This document shows positions 23,942 to 32,332 of a stretch of DNA of 64,000 nucleotides, in pieces. Position 1 is the first letter of the stretch. Each line of letters begins with the position of its first letter. This DNA is from Microbacterium sp. RURRCA19A (lineage in GTDB: Bacteria; Actinomycetota; Actinomycetes; Actinomycetales; Microbacteriaceae). Where the stretch lies: assembly GCF_900156455.1 (NCBI RefSeq), contig NZ_FTNQ01000006.1, positions 1 through 64,000 of the forward strand, in the 5' to 3' direction. Made by a program: the position numbers and the translations under genes. The notes below the pieces were generated by a model, which saw nothing but the letters and a program-made list of their open reading frames with translations, made no database searches and was not told the origin of the DNA.

Positions 23942-25438
23942 ATGAGCGCCTACGTCTCGGCGTTCGAGCTGTTCTCCATCGGTGTAGGACCCTCGAGCTC
24001 CCACACGGTCGGCCCCATGCGGGCCGCCGCAGAATTCGCCGCACGCCTGCGCTCCACCCGAGCGCTCGACCGCGTGGCATCCGTCTCCTGCGCCCTGTAC
24101 GGGTCGCTCGGCGCGACCGGGATCGGGCACGGCACACCGGATGCCGTCGTCGCGGGCCTGCAGGGACTCGAGCCCGAGACGGTGGAGCCGGATGCCGTTC
24201 GCCGGGCGTGGTCGGACTGGCCCGACGGGCAGACGCTCGCGCTGGCCGGGAGCCATGGCATCCCGTTCTCGAAGGGTGACATCGTGCTGGCGCCGCGCAC
24301 GCGGCTGCCCGGACACCCGAACGCGATGACGCTCTTCGCGCGCGACGCCGGCGGCGCGATCCTCGCCGACGAGACGTACTACTCCGTCGGCGGAGGGTTC
24401 ATCCGCCGGGACGGGGAGCCGCCGCGGGTCGCCGCAGCCCCCGTGCCGTTCCCCTACACCGACGCCGCGACGCTGCTCGCGCTGTGCGACGAGCACGGCA
24501 TCACCATCGCGGAAGCCGCGCGGCGCAACGAGGAGGCGCTGCGCTCCGACGAGGAGATCGCCGAGGGGCTCGACCGGATCTGGGATGCCATGGCCTCCTG
24601 CGTGAACGCCGGACTGCAGAACGACGGCGTGCTCCCCGGCATCCTGAAGGTCAAGCGGCGGGCGTCGGTCATCCGCGCGCAGCTCGAGGAGATCCAGGCC
24701 GAAGGGCACCGCGAGCTCCCCGGGGAGTGGCTTGGGGCCTTCGCGCTGGCCGTGAACGAGGAGAACGCCGCCGGCGGGCGCGTCGTGACGGCTCCCACGA
24801 ACGGGGCGGCCGGCATCCTCCCCGCGGTGGCGATGTACTGGTGGCGCTTCCTCGCGGATTCCGGACTCGGCGTGGGGAACGCCGTCACCCCGCACGGGGA
24901 GCTCGTCGGCAGCGCGCTGCTCGGGTTCCACGGGCACGCCGCGACGCGCGCCGAGGCATCGGGGTGGGACGACGCGCAGGTCGCCGAGGCGAACCGGCGC
25001 CGTGGCATCCGTCGCTTCCTCCTGACGGCGGCGGCCCTCGGGTCGCTGTTCAAGAACAACGCCTCGATCTCGGGAGCCGAGGGCGGATGCCAGGCCGAGG
25101 TCGGCTCCGCGTGCGCCATGGCCGCGGGCGGGCTCACGGCGGTCATGGGCGGGACGAACCGGCAGATCGAGAACGCCGCGGAGATCGCGATGGAGCACCA
25201 CCTCGGGCTCACGTGCGACCCGGTCGGCGGGCTCGTGCAGATCCCGTGCATCGAGCGCAACGCGATCGCCGCGTCCACCGCGGTGACCGCAGCCCGCCTG
25301 GCTCTGCGCGGCGACGGCACGCACTACGTCTCGCTCGACACGGTCGTCGAGACGATGCGGCAGACCGGCATCGACATGTCGACGAAGTACAAGGAGACGA
25401 GCGAGGGCGGCCTCGCGGTGAACGTCATCGAGTGCTGA
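23942..25438 (+). CDS. sdaA: L-serine ammonia-lyase (serine deaminase)
   Basis: A 498-residue single-chain L-serine dehydratase that converts L-serine to pyruvate and ammonia with a 4Fe-4S cluster. The N-terminal beta domain opens with [19 protein letters not shown]. The alpha domain carries the cluster cysteines in [20 protein letters not shown] and [38 protein letters not shown] is the conserved substrate-side loop. Length and order match type-2 enzymes. TAGGCT ends 6 bases before the ATG with no Shine-Dalgarno, so the mRNA is probably leaderless. It is the first chromosomal protein gene after the tRNA. Confidence 0.95.
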   Translation: MSAYVSAFELFSIGVGPSSSHTVGPMRAAAEFAARLRSTRALDRVASVSCALYGSLGATGIGHGTPDAVVAGLQGLEPETVEPDAVRRAWSDWPDGQTLALAGSHGIPFSKGDIVLAPRTRLPGHPNAMTLFARDAGGAILADETYYSVGGGFIRRDGEPPRVAAAPVPFPYTDAATLLALCDEHGITIAEAARRNEEALRSDEEIAEGLDRIWDAMASCVNAGLQNDGVLPGILKVKRRASVIRAQLEEIQAEGHRELPGEWLGAFALAVNEENAAGGRVVTAPTNGAAGILPAVAMYWWRFLADSGLGVGNAVTPHGELVGSALLGFHGHAATRAEASGWDDAQVAEANRRRGIRRFLLTAAALGSLFKNNASISGAEGGCQAEVGSACAMAAGGLTAVMGGTNRQIENAAEIAMEHHLGLTCDPVGGLVQIPCIERNAIAASTAVTAARLALRGDGTHYVSLDTVVETMRQTGIDMSTKYKETSEGGLAVNVIEC

Positions 25439-25468
25439 CGCGGGGTGGTCGGCGTCGCACCGCGCGCC

Positions 25469-25521
25469 AGTGTCCAAGACACGCCGATGCGGCGCGCGCG
25501 GAACGGCGTGTCCTGGACACT
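25469..25521. repeat. Nested palindrome between sdaA and marR
   Basis: Two small palindromes, GTGTCCAAGACAC and GTGTCCTGGACAC, also pair with each other and their flanks as an 18-bp stem (AGTGTCC to ACGCCG) with one mismatch. It separates convergent genes and could terminate both. No T-run follows on either strand. Confidence 0.5.
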
Positions 25522-25544
25522 CGACCCGCGAAACGCCGGGCGCG

Positions 25545-25976
25545 TCAGCGCGTGTCGCGGAGCTTCGCCGTCAGCGCGTGGAGCTGGGTGAGCTCGGCGT
25601 CGTCGAGTCGCGCCATGCGCTCGGCGATCGACGTCGCGTGCGCGGCGGCGAGCTGCCGGAACGCCGCGGCGCCGGCCTCGGTCGCCGTCACGAGCGAGCC
25701 GCGGCCGTCCTCGGGGTCCGCGCATTTGGTGAGCAGGCCGCGGGCGACCATGCGCTCCACCAGGCGCGAGACGCTGGGCTGGCTGATGAGCATGTTCGCC
25801 GTGACGTCGCGGAGGCGTGCGGTCATCCCGCGGCGACGCGTCACCGTCAGGAGCACGTCGTACTCCGCCTGCGACAGCTCCGTGCCCTCGAAGTCATTGC
25901 GCAGATCCTCGAACACCTCGTGCTGCGCGCGGAACAGGCTCTCCCAGGCGCGGACGGCGAGGCGGCGATCGGTCAT
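25545..25976 (-). CDS. MarR-family transcriptional regulator
   Basis: A 143-residue winged-helix regulator. It has the MarR order: LSQAEYDVLLTVTRRRGM, then LRDVTANMLISQPSVSRLVE as recognition helix and RMVARGLLTKCADPEDGRGS as wing, ending with a dimerisation helix (ERMARLDDAELTQLHALTAK). The Asp-Arg pair of the wing is present. The ligand is unknown. On the minus strand TACCCT ends 6 bases before the ATG, so it is probably leaderless. It is convergent with sdaA and lies downstream of a structured RNA candidate. Confidence 0.85.
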   Translation of the reverse strand: MTDRRLAVRAWESLFRAQHEVFEDLRNDFEGTELSQAEYDVLLTVTRRRGMTARLRDVTANMLISQPSVSRLVERMVARGLLTKCADPEDGRGSLVTATEAGAAAFRQLAAAHATSIAERMARLDDAELTQLHALTAKLRDTR

Positions 25977-26041
25977 GCACTCAGGGTAGGGCGTCCCGAC
26001 CCGACGGGGGCGGAGCCACGTCCATGTCGATGAATACAGGA

Positions 26042-26140
26042 AGGGCCGGTCGAAGCGGCATCCGACCGGCCCTCTGCACCAAGAGTGTCCTGCAATCACA
26101 TGTCGGTAACCGCCACAGCAAAACAGCTACCGTGCGATGA
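26042..26140 (-). ncRNA. Structured small RNA candidate, copy 1
   Basis: On the minus strand a TATAGA box is followed by about 100 bases containing two hairpins. The first stem is CGGUAGCU/GGUUACCG around GUUUUGCUGUGGC. The last, AGGGCCGGTCG/CGACCGGCCCT, looks like a terminator with a weak U-tract. The second copy 840 bp away keeps the loop and flanks but changes four stem pairs, all still pairing (with G-U wobbles only if the RNA is read from this strand). The RNA stops before the leaderless marR gene. I do not recognise a known family. Confidence 0.55.
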
Positions 26141-26141
26141 C

Positions 26142-26160
26142 TCTATAACGGTGAGGTAAC
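26142..26160 (-). promoter_or_regulatory. MtrA-like box overlapping the -10 of RNA copy 1
   Basis: Minus strand GTTAC-CTCACC-GTTAT is a direct repeat with an 11-base period, which matches the published MtrA site (GTAAC repeats in the other orientation) except for one base. It overlaps the TATAGA -10 box. No -35 consensus is seen. Confidence 0.4.
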
Positions 26161-26204
26161 GGAAGGGAAGAGGTTTCCGTGACCTTTTCGTGATGCGCGT
26201 CGGC

Positions 26205-26825
26205 TCAGCGTCCGCGCACGTGGTTCCACTGCGTGATGACCTCGGAGCCGTGCTCGAACCCGAGCTCGCTGACGGCGGACGTGCCGAGGACGAAGTAGCG
26301 CCCGCCCGCGGCCGTCAGGCCGAGCCACGTGCCCGCGAGGGCGCGGAGGAAGTGCGAGTGCGAGAACAGCAGCACCTGTTCGCCGGCGCGTACGCGCGGG
26401 CGCAGCTCGTCGAGGAGGGACTCGGCGCGGGCCGTGACCTGCGCGACCGTCTCGCCGGGGGTGGCGCCCGCGGGGGCGCCGGCCTGCCAGATGGTCCAGT
26501 CGTGGCCCAGCCGAGCGCTGATCTCCGGGGTCGTGAGGCCCTCGTAGGCGCCGTAGTCCCACTCGACGAGGCGCGGCTCGATCTCGGCCTGCGGGTAGCC
26601 GGCGCGGGCCGCGGTCTCGACCGCACGCTCGAGGGGGCTCGTCAGGACGAGATCCCAGTGCCGTGTCGCCAGCAACGTACCGGCGAGCTCGGCCTTGTAC
26701 GCGCCGGTCTCGGTGAGCGGGATGTCGGTGAGCCCGGTGTGGCGGCCGGTGCGGCTCCATTCGGTCTCGCCGTGGCGCACGAGCACGAGGCGCCCGTCGG
26801 GGTCGGTCAGATCCTCGTCTTTCAC
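26205..26825 (-). CDS. Histidine phosphatase family protein
   Basis: A 206-residue protein of the phosphoglycerate mutase/phosphatase superfamily. LVLVRHGETEW holds the catalytic RHG. LVLTSPLERAVETAARAGYP, EPRLVEWDYGAYEGLTTPEI and LLFSHSHFLRALAG supply the second Arg, the Glu acid and the second His. It is about the size of broad-range phosphatases (GpmB-like) rather than the glycolytic enzyme. The GTG start follows GGAGGATGGGCAC. It is flanked on both sides by copies of the structured RNA candidate, with copy 2 upstream of it on the same strand. Confidence 0.85.
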   Translation of the reverse strand: MKDEDLTDPDGRLVLVRHGETEWSRTGRHTGLTDIPLTETGAYKAELAGTLLATRHWDLVLTSPLERAVETAARAGYPQAEIEPRLVEWDYGAYEGLTTPEISARLGHDWTIWQAGAPAGATPGETVAQVTARAESLLDELRPRVRAGEQVLLFSHSHFLRALAGTWLGLTAAGGRYFVLGTSAVSELGFEHGSEVITQWNHVRGR

Positions 26826-26881
26826 GTGCCCATCCTCCCGCGTTCCGACCCGGCGGTCGCCGACGGGGCCGAGAGCGGACG

Positions 26882-26983
26882 AAGGGCCGGTCGAGGAGTG
26901 TCGACCGGCCCTTTTCCCTGCACCAGAGTGTCCTGCAATCACATGTCGGTGGCTGCCACAGCAAAACAACCACCGTGCGATGA
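26882..26983 (-). ncRNA. Structured small RNA candidate, copy 2
   Basis: It has the same architecture as copy 1. A TATAGA box at 26990-26985 is followed by a stem CGGUGGUU/AGCCACCG around the identical 13-base loop GUUUUGCUGUGGC. Then come ACATGTGATTGCAGGACACT and a 13-bp terminator-like hairpin (AAGGGCCGGTCGA/TCGACCGGCCCTT). It ends about 57 bases before the phosphatase start codon, so it may be an independent RNA or an attenuator in that gene's leader. The upstream gene (secreted protein) ends about 70 bases before the RNA start. Confidence 0.55.
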
Positions 26984-26984
26984 C

Positions 26985-27003
26985 TCTATAACGGTGAGGT
27001 AAC
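26985..27003 (-). promoter_or_regulatory. MtrA-like box overlapping the -10 of RNA copy 2
   Basis: GTTAC-CTCACC-GTTAT, identical to the box of copy 1, again overlaps TATAGA. A conserved TCACGAAAAG stands about 25 bases further upstream in both copies. Confidence 0.4.
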
Positions 27004-27070
27004 GGAGCGGAAGGGGATGCCGTTATCTTTTCGTGACTTCATAGCTGCTTCATCAGTTCCGTTGTGCCGG

Positions 27071-27634
27071 TCACGACAGCCAGGTGTTCCAGCCGACCCG
27101 CACCGGCGACGTGATGGTCGAGGTGCGACTCTCGACGGCCTCGCACGACGGACCGTAGAGCGTTTCGGTGCCCGTCACCGTGACGGTGTACACGCCGTAC
27201 TGTCCGTTGCCGGTCTGCCCGGGCGGGATGTCGATCGTGATGTCGTTGCCGAGGCCGGCCGTGAGGCTCGCCGAGAACGACGTGCCGTAGGTTGCGGACA
27301 TGCTCGCGAGCTTGGCATCCAGGCCGACGTTCGCACTTCCGCTGACACTCGCCTCCACCGTCGCAGAGGCCTGCGCGCTGAACGTCGTCGACGCCGTCGA
27401 TCCGGTGCCGTTGTAGTTGGACTGCGGCGGCCCTGCCGACACGAGCGACTCCGCGCTCTTCGTCTCCGGGCTGAACAGCCACTGTCCCGACTCCTCGCAC
27501 GCGGCCTGAGCGGGGAGGGATCCGGCTGTCAGCATCGCGGTGATGAGTCCGACGGACGCGGCCGTTCCCCCGAGCAGACGGCGTCGACGGCGGGGGGAGC
27601 GGGTCTCGGTTGCGGTGGTCTGGCTGTCGGTCAC
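27071..27634 (-). CDS. Secreted protein, function unknown
   Basis: A 187-residue protein with a signal peptide: an Arg-rich start (RSPRRRRRLLGG), a hydrophobic core and AQA-A cleavage. The mature part is Ser/Thr/Ala-rich and beta (STASTTFSAQASATVEASVS, NDITIDIPPGQTGNGQYGVY, VTVTGTETLYGPSCEAV) with two Cys that could form one disulfide. It looks like a small extracellular beta-sandwich. The GTG start follows GGAGA. No family was recognised. It ends just upstream of RNA copy 2. Confidence 0.65.
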   Translation of the reverse strand: MTDSQTTATETRSPRRRRRLLGGTAASVGLITAMLTAGSLPAQAACEESGQWLFSPETKSAESLVSAGPPQSNYNGTGSTASTTFSAQASATVEASVSGSANVGLDAKLASMSATYGTSFSASLTAGLGNDITIDIPPGQTGNGQYGVYTVTVTGTETLYGPSCEAVESRTSTITSPVRVGWNTWLS

Positions 27635-28028
27635 GATGTCTCCGATCGTCGTGCGGATCCGAGGATCCGTCGTTCGTTCTGCCGACCGCCCCGTCGTCTG
27701 TGCGGGACGCGTTGCATTCGACGTTTCTCCGCCGACCGGCTCGGATCAACCGGCCTCGCGAGTTGGGAGCGCTTTCATGGCACGACTCTCATCTTCCGCT
27801 GGGTGCCGGGTGTGAGCCTTCTGGACAAGCCCGGTGAAGGCGCCCGTTGCGATCGGGGGAGTGGTTCGCTTCCGCCCCGGTCCACGCGGCGCGGCAGGTC
27901 GTCTCCGGCTCCTCGGCCGAGGGCTTCCCGGCATCCGTTAGCCTGACGTGCGCCGCGATTCGGGCCGAGGGTCGAAAGGTCGGCCGTGCGAGCCCCGGTT
28001 CCCGGTCTCTCCACGATTGCGAGTCCAC
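27635..28028. other. Intergenic stretch between secreted-protein and permease genes
   Basis: About 390 bases without a supported gene, between divergent genes. It holds a LacI-type operator candidate at 27764-27777 and a possible TTAGCCT -10 element near 27946 facing the permease. Nothing else was seen. Confidence 0.5.
27764..27777. promoter_or_regulatory. LacI-family operator candidate
   Basis: TGGGAGCGCTTTCA differs at two positions from TGGGAGCGCTCCCA, the operator bound by actinobacterial LacI-family sugar regulators such as CebR. No sugar gene or LacI protein is nearby, so chance is possible. Confidence 0.3.
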
Positions 28029-29501
28029 ATGACAACCTCCCCGGGTTCGTCCGCCCTGCCCACCGAGATCCCTGCCGCGACGGCGCCCCCGCGCACTCTG
28101 CGGCGCGCGATGGATGCCAGGCATCTCGTCATGATCGCGCTCGGCGGGGTCATCGGGTCGGGACTGTTCCTCAGCTCGGGGTACACGATCCACCAGGCGG
28201 GCCCGCTCGGTGCCGTGATCGCGTACCTGCTCGGCGCGTTCGTCGTGTGGCTGGTCATGGTGTGCCTGGGCGAACTCGCCGTCGTCTACCCCGTTTCGGG
28301 GTCCATCCACGTCTATGCGGCGCGCACGATGGGGCCCGCGACCGGGTTCGCGACCGCGTGGCTGTACTGGCTGTGCTGGGTGGTGGCACTGGGGTCGGAG
28401 TTCACCGCGTCGGGGATCCTCATGCAGCGGTGGTTCCCCGGCGTGGACGTCTGGGTGTGGTGTCTCGTCTTCGCGGCGGTGCTGTTCACCCTCAACGCCA
28501 TCTCGGCGCGGGTGTTCGGTGAGACGGAGTTCTGGTTCTCGCTCATCAAGGTGCTGGCGATCGTTGCTCTCATCGTGCTCGGCGGCCTGGCGATCTTCGG
28601 GTTCACCCCGCTGTCGTCATCGCCCCACGAGGCCGTGCTGTTCAGCAACTTCCTGACCCCCGAGGGTCTGCTGCCCGCGGGGCTCGGGGGAGTGCTGATC
28701 ACCTCGCTGGCGGTGTTCTACGCCTTCAGCGGCGCCGAGCTGGTCGGGGTCGCCGCGGGCGAGACCAAGGACCCCGGTCGCAACATCCCGCGCGCACTGC
28801 GCTCGACCGTGCTGCGGCTGCTGGTGCTGTTCGTGCTCTCGATCACGGTGATCGCCGCGCTCCTCCCGTACGAGCGCGCCGGTCTCAGCTCGAGCCCCTT
28901 CGTCGACGTCTTCGAATACGTCGGCGTTCCCTACGCGGCGGACATCATGAACTTCGTCGTGATCACGGCACTGCTGTCGGTCGGGAACAGCGGGCTCTAC
29001 TCGTGCGCCCGCATGCTCTTCTCGCTCGCCGAGGAGGGCTACGCGCCGCGCGCGTTCACGCGCCTCACCCGGCGTGGCATCCCGATCGTCGCGCTCCTGG
29101 TGAGCCTGGCGATCGGACTCGTGTCGTTGATCTCCAGCGTGATCGCGGCCGAGACGGTCTATCTCGTGCTCGTGTCGATCGCCGGTTTCGCCGCGGTGGC
29201 CGTGTGGATGTCGATCGTGGCGGCGCAGTTCTTCCACCGCCGCCAGTTCCTGCGGCGCGGGGGCGACCTGTCCGCGCTGGCCTATCGGACGCCGTTCTAC
29301 CCGGCGGTGCCGATCCTGGCGTTCGTGCTGCTGACGGCCTCGATCGTGGCCATCGCCTTCGACCCCGCCCAGGCGCCCGCGCTGTACTTCGGCATCCCGT
29401 TCGTCCTGCTCTGCTACGCGTACTTCTGGGTGCGCTACGGCCGCCGCGGCGCGCGCCCGGTCCCGCTGGACGAGGAAGCGCTCGTCGACTCGCGCGAGTG
29501 A
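28029..29501 (+). CDS. Amino acid permease (APC superfamily, AAT type)
   Basis: A 490-residue polytopic transporter. The start RTLRRAMDARHLVMIALGGV followed by IGSGLFLSSGYTIHQAGP is the TM1 substrate-binding signature of AAT-type amino acid:proton symporters. GELAVVYPVSGSIHVYAART is the TM3 region. About twelve membrane segments follow, including AETVYLVLVSIAGFAAVAVW. Substrate cannot be told. The ATG is placed before the cytosolic N-terminus; no strong ribosome site is seen. The gene is convergent with the LuxR-type regulator gene and ends 30 bases from it. Confidence 0.9.
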   Translation: MTTSPGSSALPTEIPAATAPPRTLRRAMDARHLVMIALGGVIGSGLFLSSGYTIHQAGPLGAVIAYLLGAFVVWLVMVCLGELAVVYPVSGSIHVYAARTMGPATGFATAWLYWLCWVVALGSEFTASGILMQRWFPGVDVWVWCLVFAAVLFTLNAISARVFGETEFWFSLIKVLAIVALIVLGGLAIFGFTPLSSSPHEAVLFSNFLTPEGLLPAGLGGVLITSLAVFYAFSGAELVGVAAGETKDPGRNIPRALRSTVLRLLVLFVLSITVIAALLPYERAGLSSSPFVDVFEYVGVPYAADIMNFVVITALLSVGNSGLYSCARMLFSLAEEGYAPRAFTRLTRRGIPIVALLVSLAIGLVSLISSVIAAETVYLVLVSIAGFAAVAVWMSIVAAQFFHRRQFLRRGGDLSALAYRTPFYPAVPILAFVLLTASIVAIAFDPAQAPALYFGIPFVLLCYAYFWVRYGRRGARPVPLDEEALVDSRE

Positions 29502-29531
29502 TCTCCGACGCGCGTGCGACGGCACCGAGGA

Positions 29532-32048
29532 TCAGGGGAAGGTCCCGCGGTCGCTCGCACGGTCGCCGAGGTCGCGGCGGGACCGGGCGCCGACCTTGGC
29601 CCGCGCCTGGTAGATGTGGGATTCGACCGTGCGCACGGACAGGAACAGGCGATCGGCGATCTCGCGGTTCGACATCCCCGCGGCGATCAGACCGGCGATC
29701 TCCCTCTCCCGCCGGGTCAGCGACGACGCGTCGGTCGTCCTCGACCCCGGGGGAACGGCGGGCGACTCCGTCGGCGGGTGCGAGGCGGAGCGCGGCACGA
29801 GCGTGCGCACGAGGGCGTCCCGGAGATCGGAGTGCCGGCGACCGGCGACGAGAGGGACCGGCGCATCGTCCCAGATCCGGCGGACGGATGCCGTGGACCC
29901 GGACAGCAGGCGACGGATCTCGTCCTGGAGATCCTGCTCCGCCACCCCCAGCGTCACCGCCCGATGGAGATCCCGCACCCGCAGCATCGGTGCGGGTCGC
30001 TCCGTCGTCAACGACAGTGCGTGCCGAGCCGCCCGGGCGGCGTCGTCGTAGCGCTCGTCCAACGCGTCGACCATCGACCGCGCGGCGACGCAGTCGTGAC
30101 GGAGGCTCAGAGGTCCGTCCGCCCAGAGGCCCGAGACCCGGTCGACGATGCGTCGTGCCTCCGGGATACGGCCGCGGACGGCGACGAACTGCGCGATCAG
30201 CAGCTTCACGCCCGCCACCGCCATGTCCTTGCGGATCAGGTGGAACCGCCCCCGCGCCGCGTGGAGATCGCGGAGGGCCCCGTCGTCGTCCCCGGTGACG
30301 GCCGCCGACAACGACGCGGCCAGTCCGGCCACCCCCAGCGCGCGGTCATCCCCCTCCCGCGCGGCTCGGCGGCGCTCATCGGCGATCCGTTCGTGGATCA
30401 GCGGCACGTCGGAGCCCAGCGTGAGGTGCGTCATCAGGGAGACCGTCAGCGCCCACGCCCGTTCCGCTGTGCCGAGACCGGCGACACCGCTCTCGTAGAC
30501 GAACTCCTCGATGCGAGCCGACAGCCGATCGGCACCGTCCGCGTCCCCCAGATGTGCGCGGGCGTACGCCTCCCGCAGCCACGCCCAGACCCGCCGGGAG
30601 CCCGAAGCCGTGCGGGCCGTCTGCTGCGCGACGTCGCGCGCGAGCGGCCACTGCAGCGCGAACCCGAGAGTGTCGACCCGTGCGGAGGCGGGATCCTCTT
30701 CCGCACTCGGTGCGCGACCGCGGTCGAGCGCGGCATGCAGGGCGCGGGAGGCGGAGGAGAATCCGCGCATCTCCCACGCCGTCGCGATCTGCTGCGCCCG
30801 ATGCCTGTCCCTCTCCGACGCGACCACCGGCGGCAGGGGGCTCTCCGTCTGCGGCGCGCCGACGGAGACCCGCGCGTGCGCGAGTTCCAAGCGGAGGGCC
30901 CCGTCGTCGGGGTCGCCGGCGAGCCCGGTCGTCGCGAACGCCTCCGCCGTCGCGAAGCGCCCCTGGTCGTTGGAGTGTCTCGCGGCGTCGAGCAGCGCGC
31001 GCCGACACAGATCCTCGGTCGCCGGGACGGGCGGGGGATCCCCGCGCAGGAGTGACTCGGCCACGACGGCCGCGATCGGCGGGCTCCACCATCGGCCGCC
31101 GGCCTCGAACATCTGCGCCGCTGCGGCCTCGACGATGTCGCGGACGTGCGCGTCCCCGAGGCTGCGCGTGGCCTCGGCGGCGAGCACGGGATTGGCCCAG
31201 AGGGCACCCGCATCCGAATCGTCTCTCCAGATGCAGCCGTACGCGCGGAGCGTCTCGACCTCATGACAGGGGCGGATGCGGGCCGCGTGCGACGACGATA
31301 TGCCCGGGAAACGCCCTACGGCCACCAGCGTCGAGAGATGCTCGACGTCCAGGGCCGACAGATGCGTGCGCACCGCGTCCCCGAGTCGCGTCCACATCGG
31401 AGCCTCCCGCAGGGCGGCGAGCGGATCGCGCCCATGTCTCGCGGCGTGGGTCGCGACCTCGGCGAACTCGAAGAGCAGGGCGCGCGAGCCGTTCGCCATC
31501 CACACCAGCGCGTCCTGGGTCACGCCGTCGAGCGCGTCCGCCCCGCACTCGCGCAGGAATGCAGACGCCTCCGTCTCTCCCAGGGGCTCGAGGTCGATGC
31601 GGAGTGCGAAGCCGCGGCTGCCCAGCTCCAGCAGCGAGTGCGTGAGATCGTCGGATGCCGGGCGCGTGAACCGTGGCGTCTCCACCGCGATGCACGCCGT
31701 GACGCGGCGATGGCACACCGCGCGCAGGAGGGTCGCCCCGGAGCGCTCGTCGAGAGCGTGGGCGTCGTCCACCAGCAGCGTCGTCCCCGGCGCGGGGAGG
31801 TCCTCCATCACCGCGGACCCGGCCTCGGGGGTCAGCTCCACGCCGCGCACGAGCTGGGTGGGGACCTCCCGCCGCGTCAGCGCGTGCGCGACGCGGCTGA
31901 TCGTCACGGTCTTCCCGACCCCCACGGGCCCGACCAGGATCACGGGAGTCCCGGCCGCCAGATGTCGCGCGATCACCTCCGGGTCCGCCGCATGTCGAAC
32001 GGTCCGCGGAGTGCTCTCCCCACCGCGGAAATCTGCGATCGCCCCCAT
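29532..32048 (-). CDS. Large ATP-binding LuxR-family regulator (LAL-like)
   Basis: An 838-residue protein. An N-terminal STAND-type ATPase has LVGPVGVGKT (Walker A, ~residue 40) and TTLLVDDAHAL (Walker B). A long helical TPR-like middle follows. The C-terminal LuxR helix-turn-helix is SLTRREREIAGLIAAGMSNR then EIADRLFLSVRTVESHIYQA. Such proteins sense a signal through the middle region and activate transcription. Start 32048 is chosen because GAGGGGG lies 7 bases upstream; longer starts exist. It is divergent from the surface-protein locus and probably controls it. Confidence 0.85.
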   Translation of the reverse strand: MGAIADFRGGESTPRTVRHAADPEVIARHLAAGTPVILVGPVGVGKTVTISRVAHALTRREVPTQLVRGVELTPEAGSAVMEDLPAPGTTLLVDDAHALDERSGATLLRAVCHRRVTACIAVETPRFTRPASDDLTHSLLELGSRGFALRIDLEPLGETEASAFLRECGADALDGVTQDALVWMANGSRALLFEFAEVATHAARHGRDPLAALREAPMWTRLGDAVRTHLSALDVEHLSTLVAVGRFPGISSSHAARIRPCHEVETLRAYGCIWRDDSDAGALWANPVLAAEATRSLGDAHVRDIVEAAAAQMFEAGGRWWSPPIAAVVAESLLRGDPPPVPATEDLCRRALLDAARHSNDQGRFATAEAFATTGLAGDPDDGALRLELAHARVSVGAPQTESPLPPVVASERDRHRAQQIATAWEMRGFSSASRALHAALDRGRAPSAEEDPASARVDTLGFALQWPLARDVAQQTARTASGSRRVWAWLREAYARAHLGDADGADRLSARIEEFVYESGVAGLGTAERAWALTVSLMTHLTLGSDVPLIHERIADERRRAAREGDDRALGVAGLAASLSAAVTGDDDGALRDLHAARGRFHLIRKDMAVAGVKLLIAQFVAVRGRIPEARRIVDRVSGLWADGPLSLRHDCVAARSMVDALDERYDDAARAARHALSLTTERPAPMLRVRDLHRAVTLGVAEQDLQDEIRRLLSGSTASVRRIWDDAPVPLVAGRRHSDLRDALVRTLVPRSASHPPTESPAVPPGSRTTDASSLTRREREIAGLIAAGMSNREIADRLFLSVRTVESHIYQARAKVGARSRRDLGDRASDRGTFP

Positions 32049-32124
32049 TGCCACCCCCTCGTGGAATCGGTCCCACATCACGATAGCCGCACCCACGCAG
32101 ACCGGGTCGGGCGTCGATACGGAG

Positions 32125-32152
32125 GACTACCCACTTTCTCGGCTCAGTAGTC
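32125..32152. promoter_or_regulatory. Inverted repeat between regulator and surface locus
   Basis: GACTAC and GTAGTC are separated by 16 bases in the 284-base gap between the LuxR-type gene and the surface-protein genes. It is a candidate operator for the adjacent regulator. The rest of the gap shows nothing else clear. Confidence 0.35.
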
Positions 32153-32332
32153 GCCGGGAAATACGGGGTTCTCATCCGAATGGACGAGCGCCCATCGGCA
32201 TCCCACTGGTGTTCGCTCTGGTTCGCGTCTCCGGACCTTGGCGCGCCCTCCACGCGCCGAGAGGCTCGCCATCGCGGGGTCGTCCCGCTCGCTGGGCATC
32301 GGCCGAGCGGTCCTGAACCAATGGGGGTTTCC

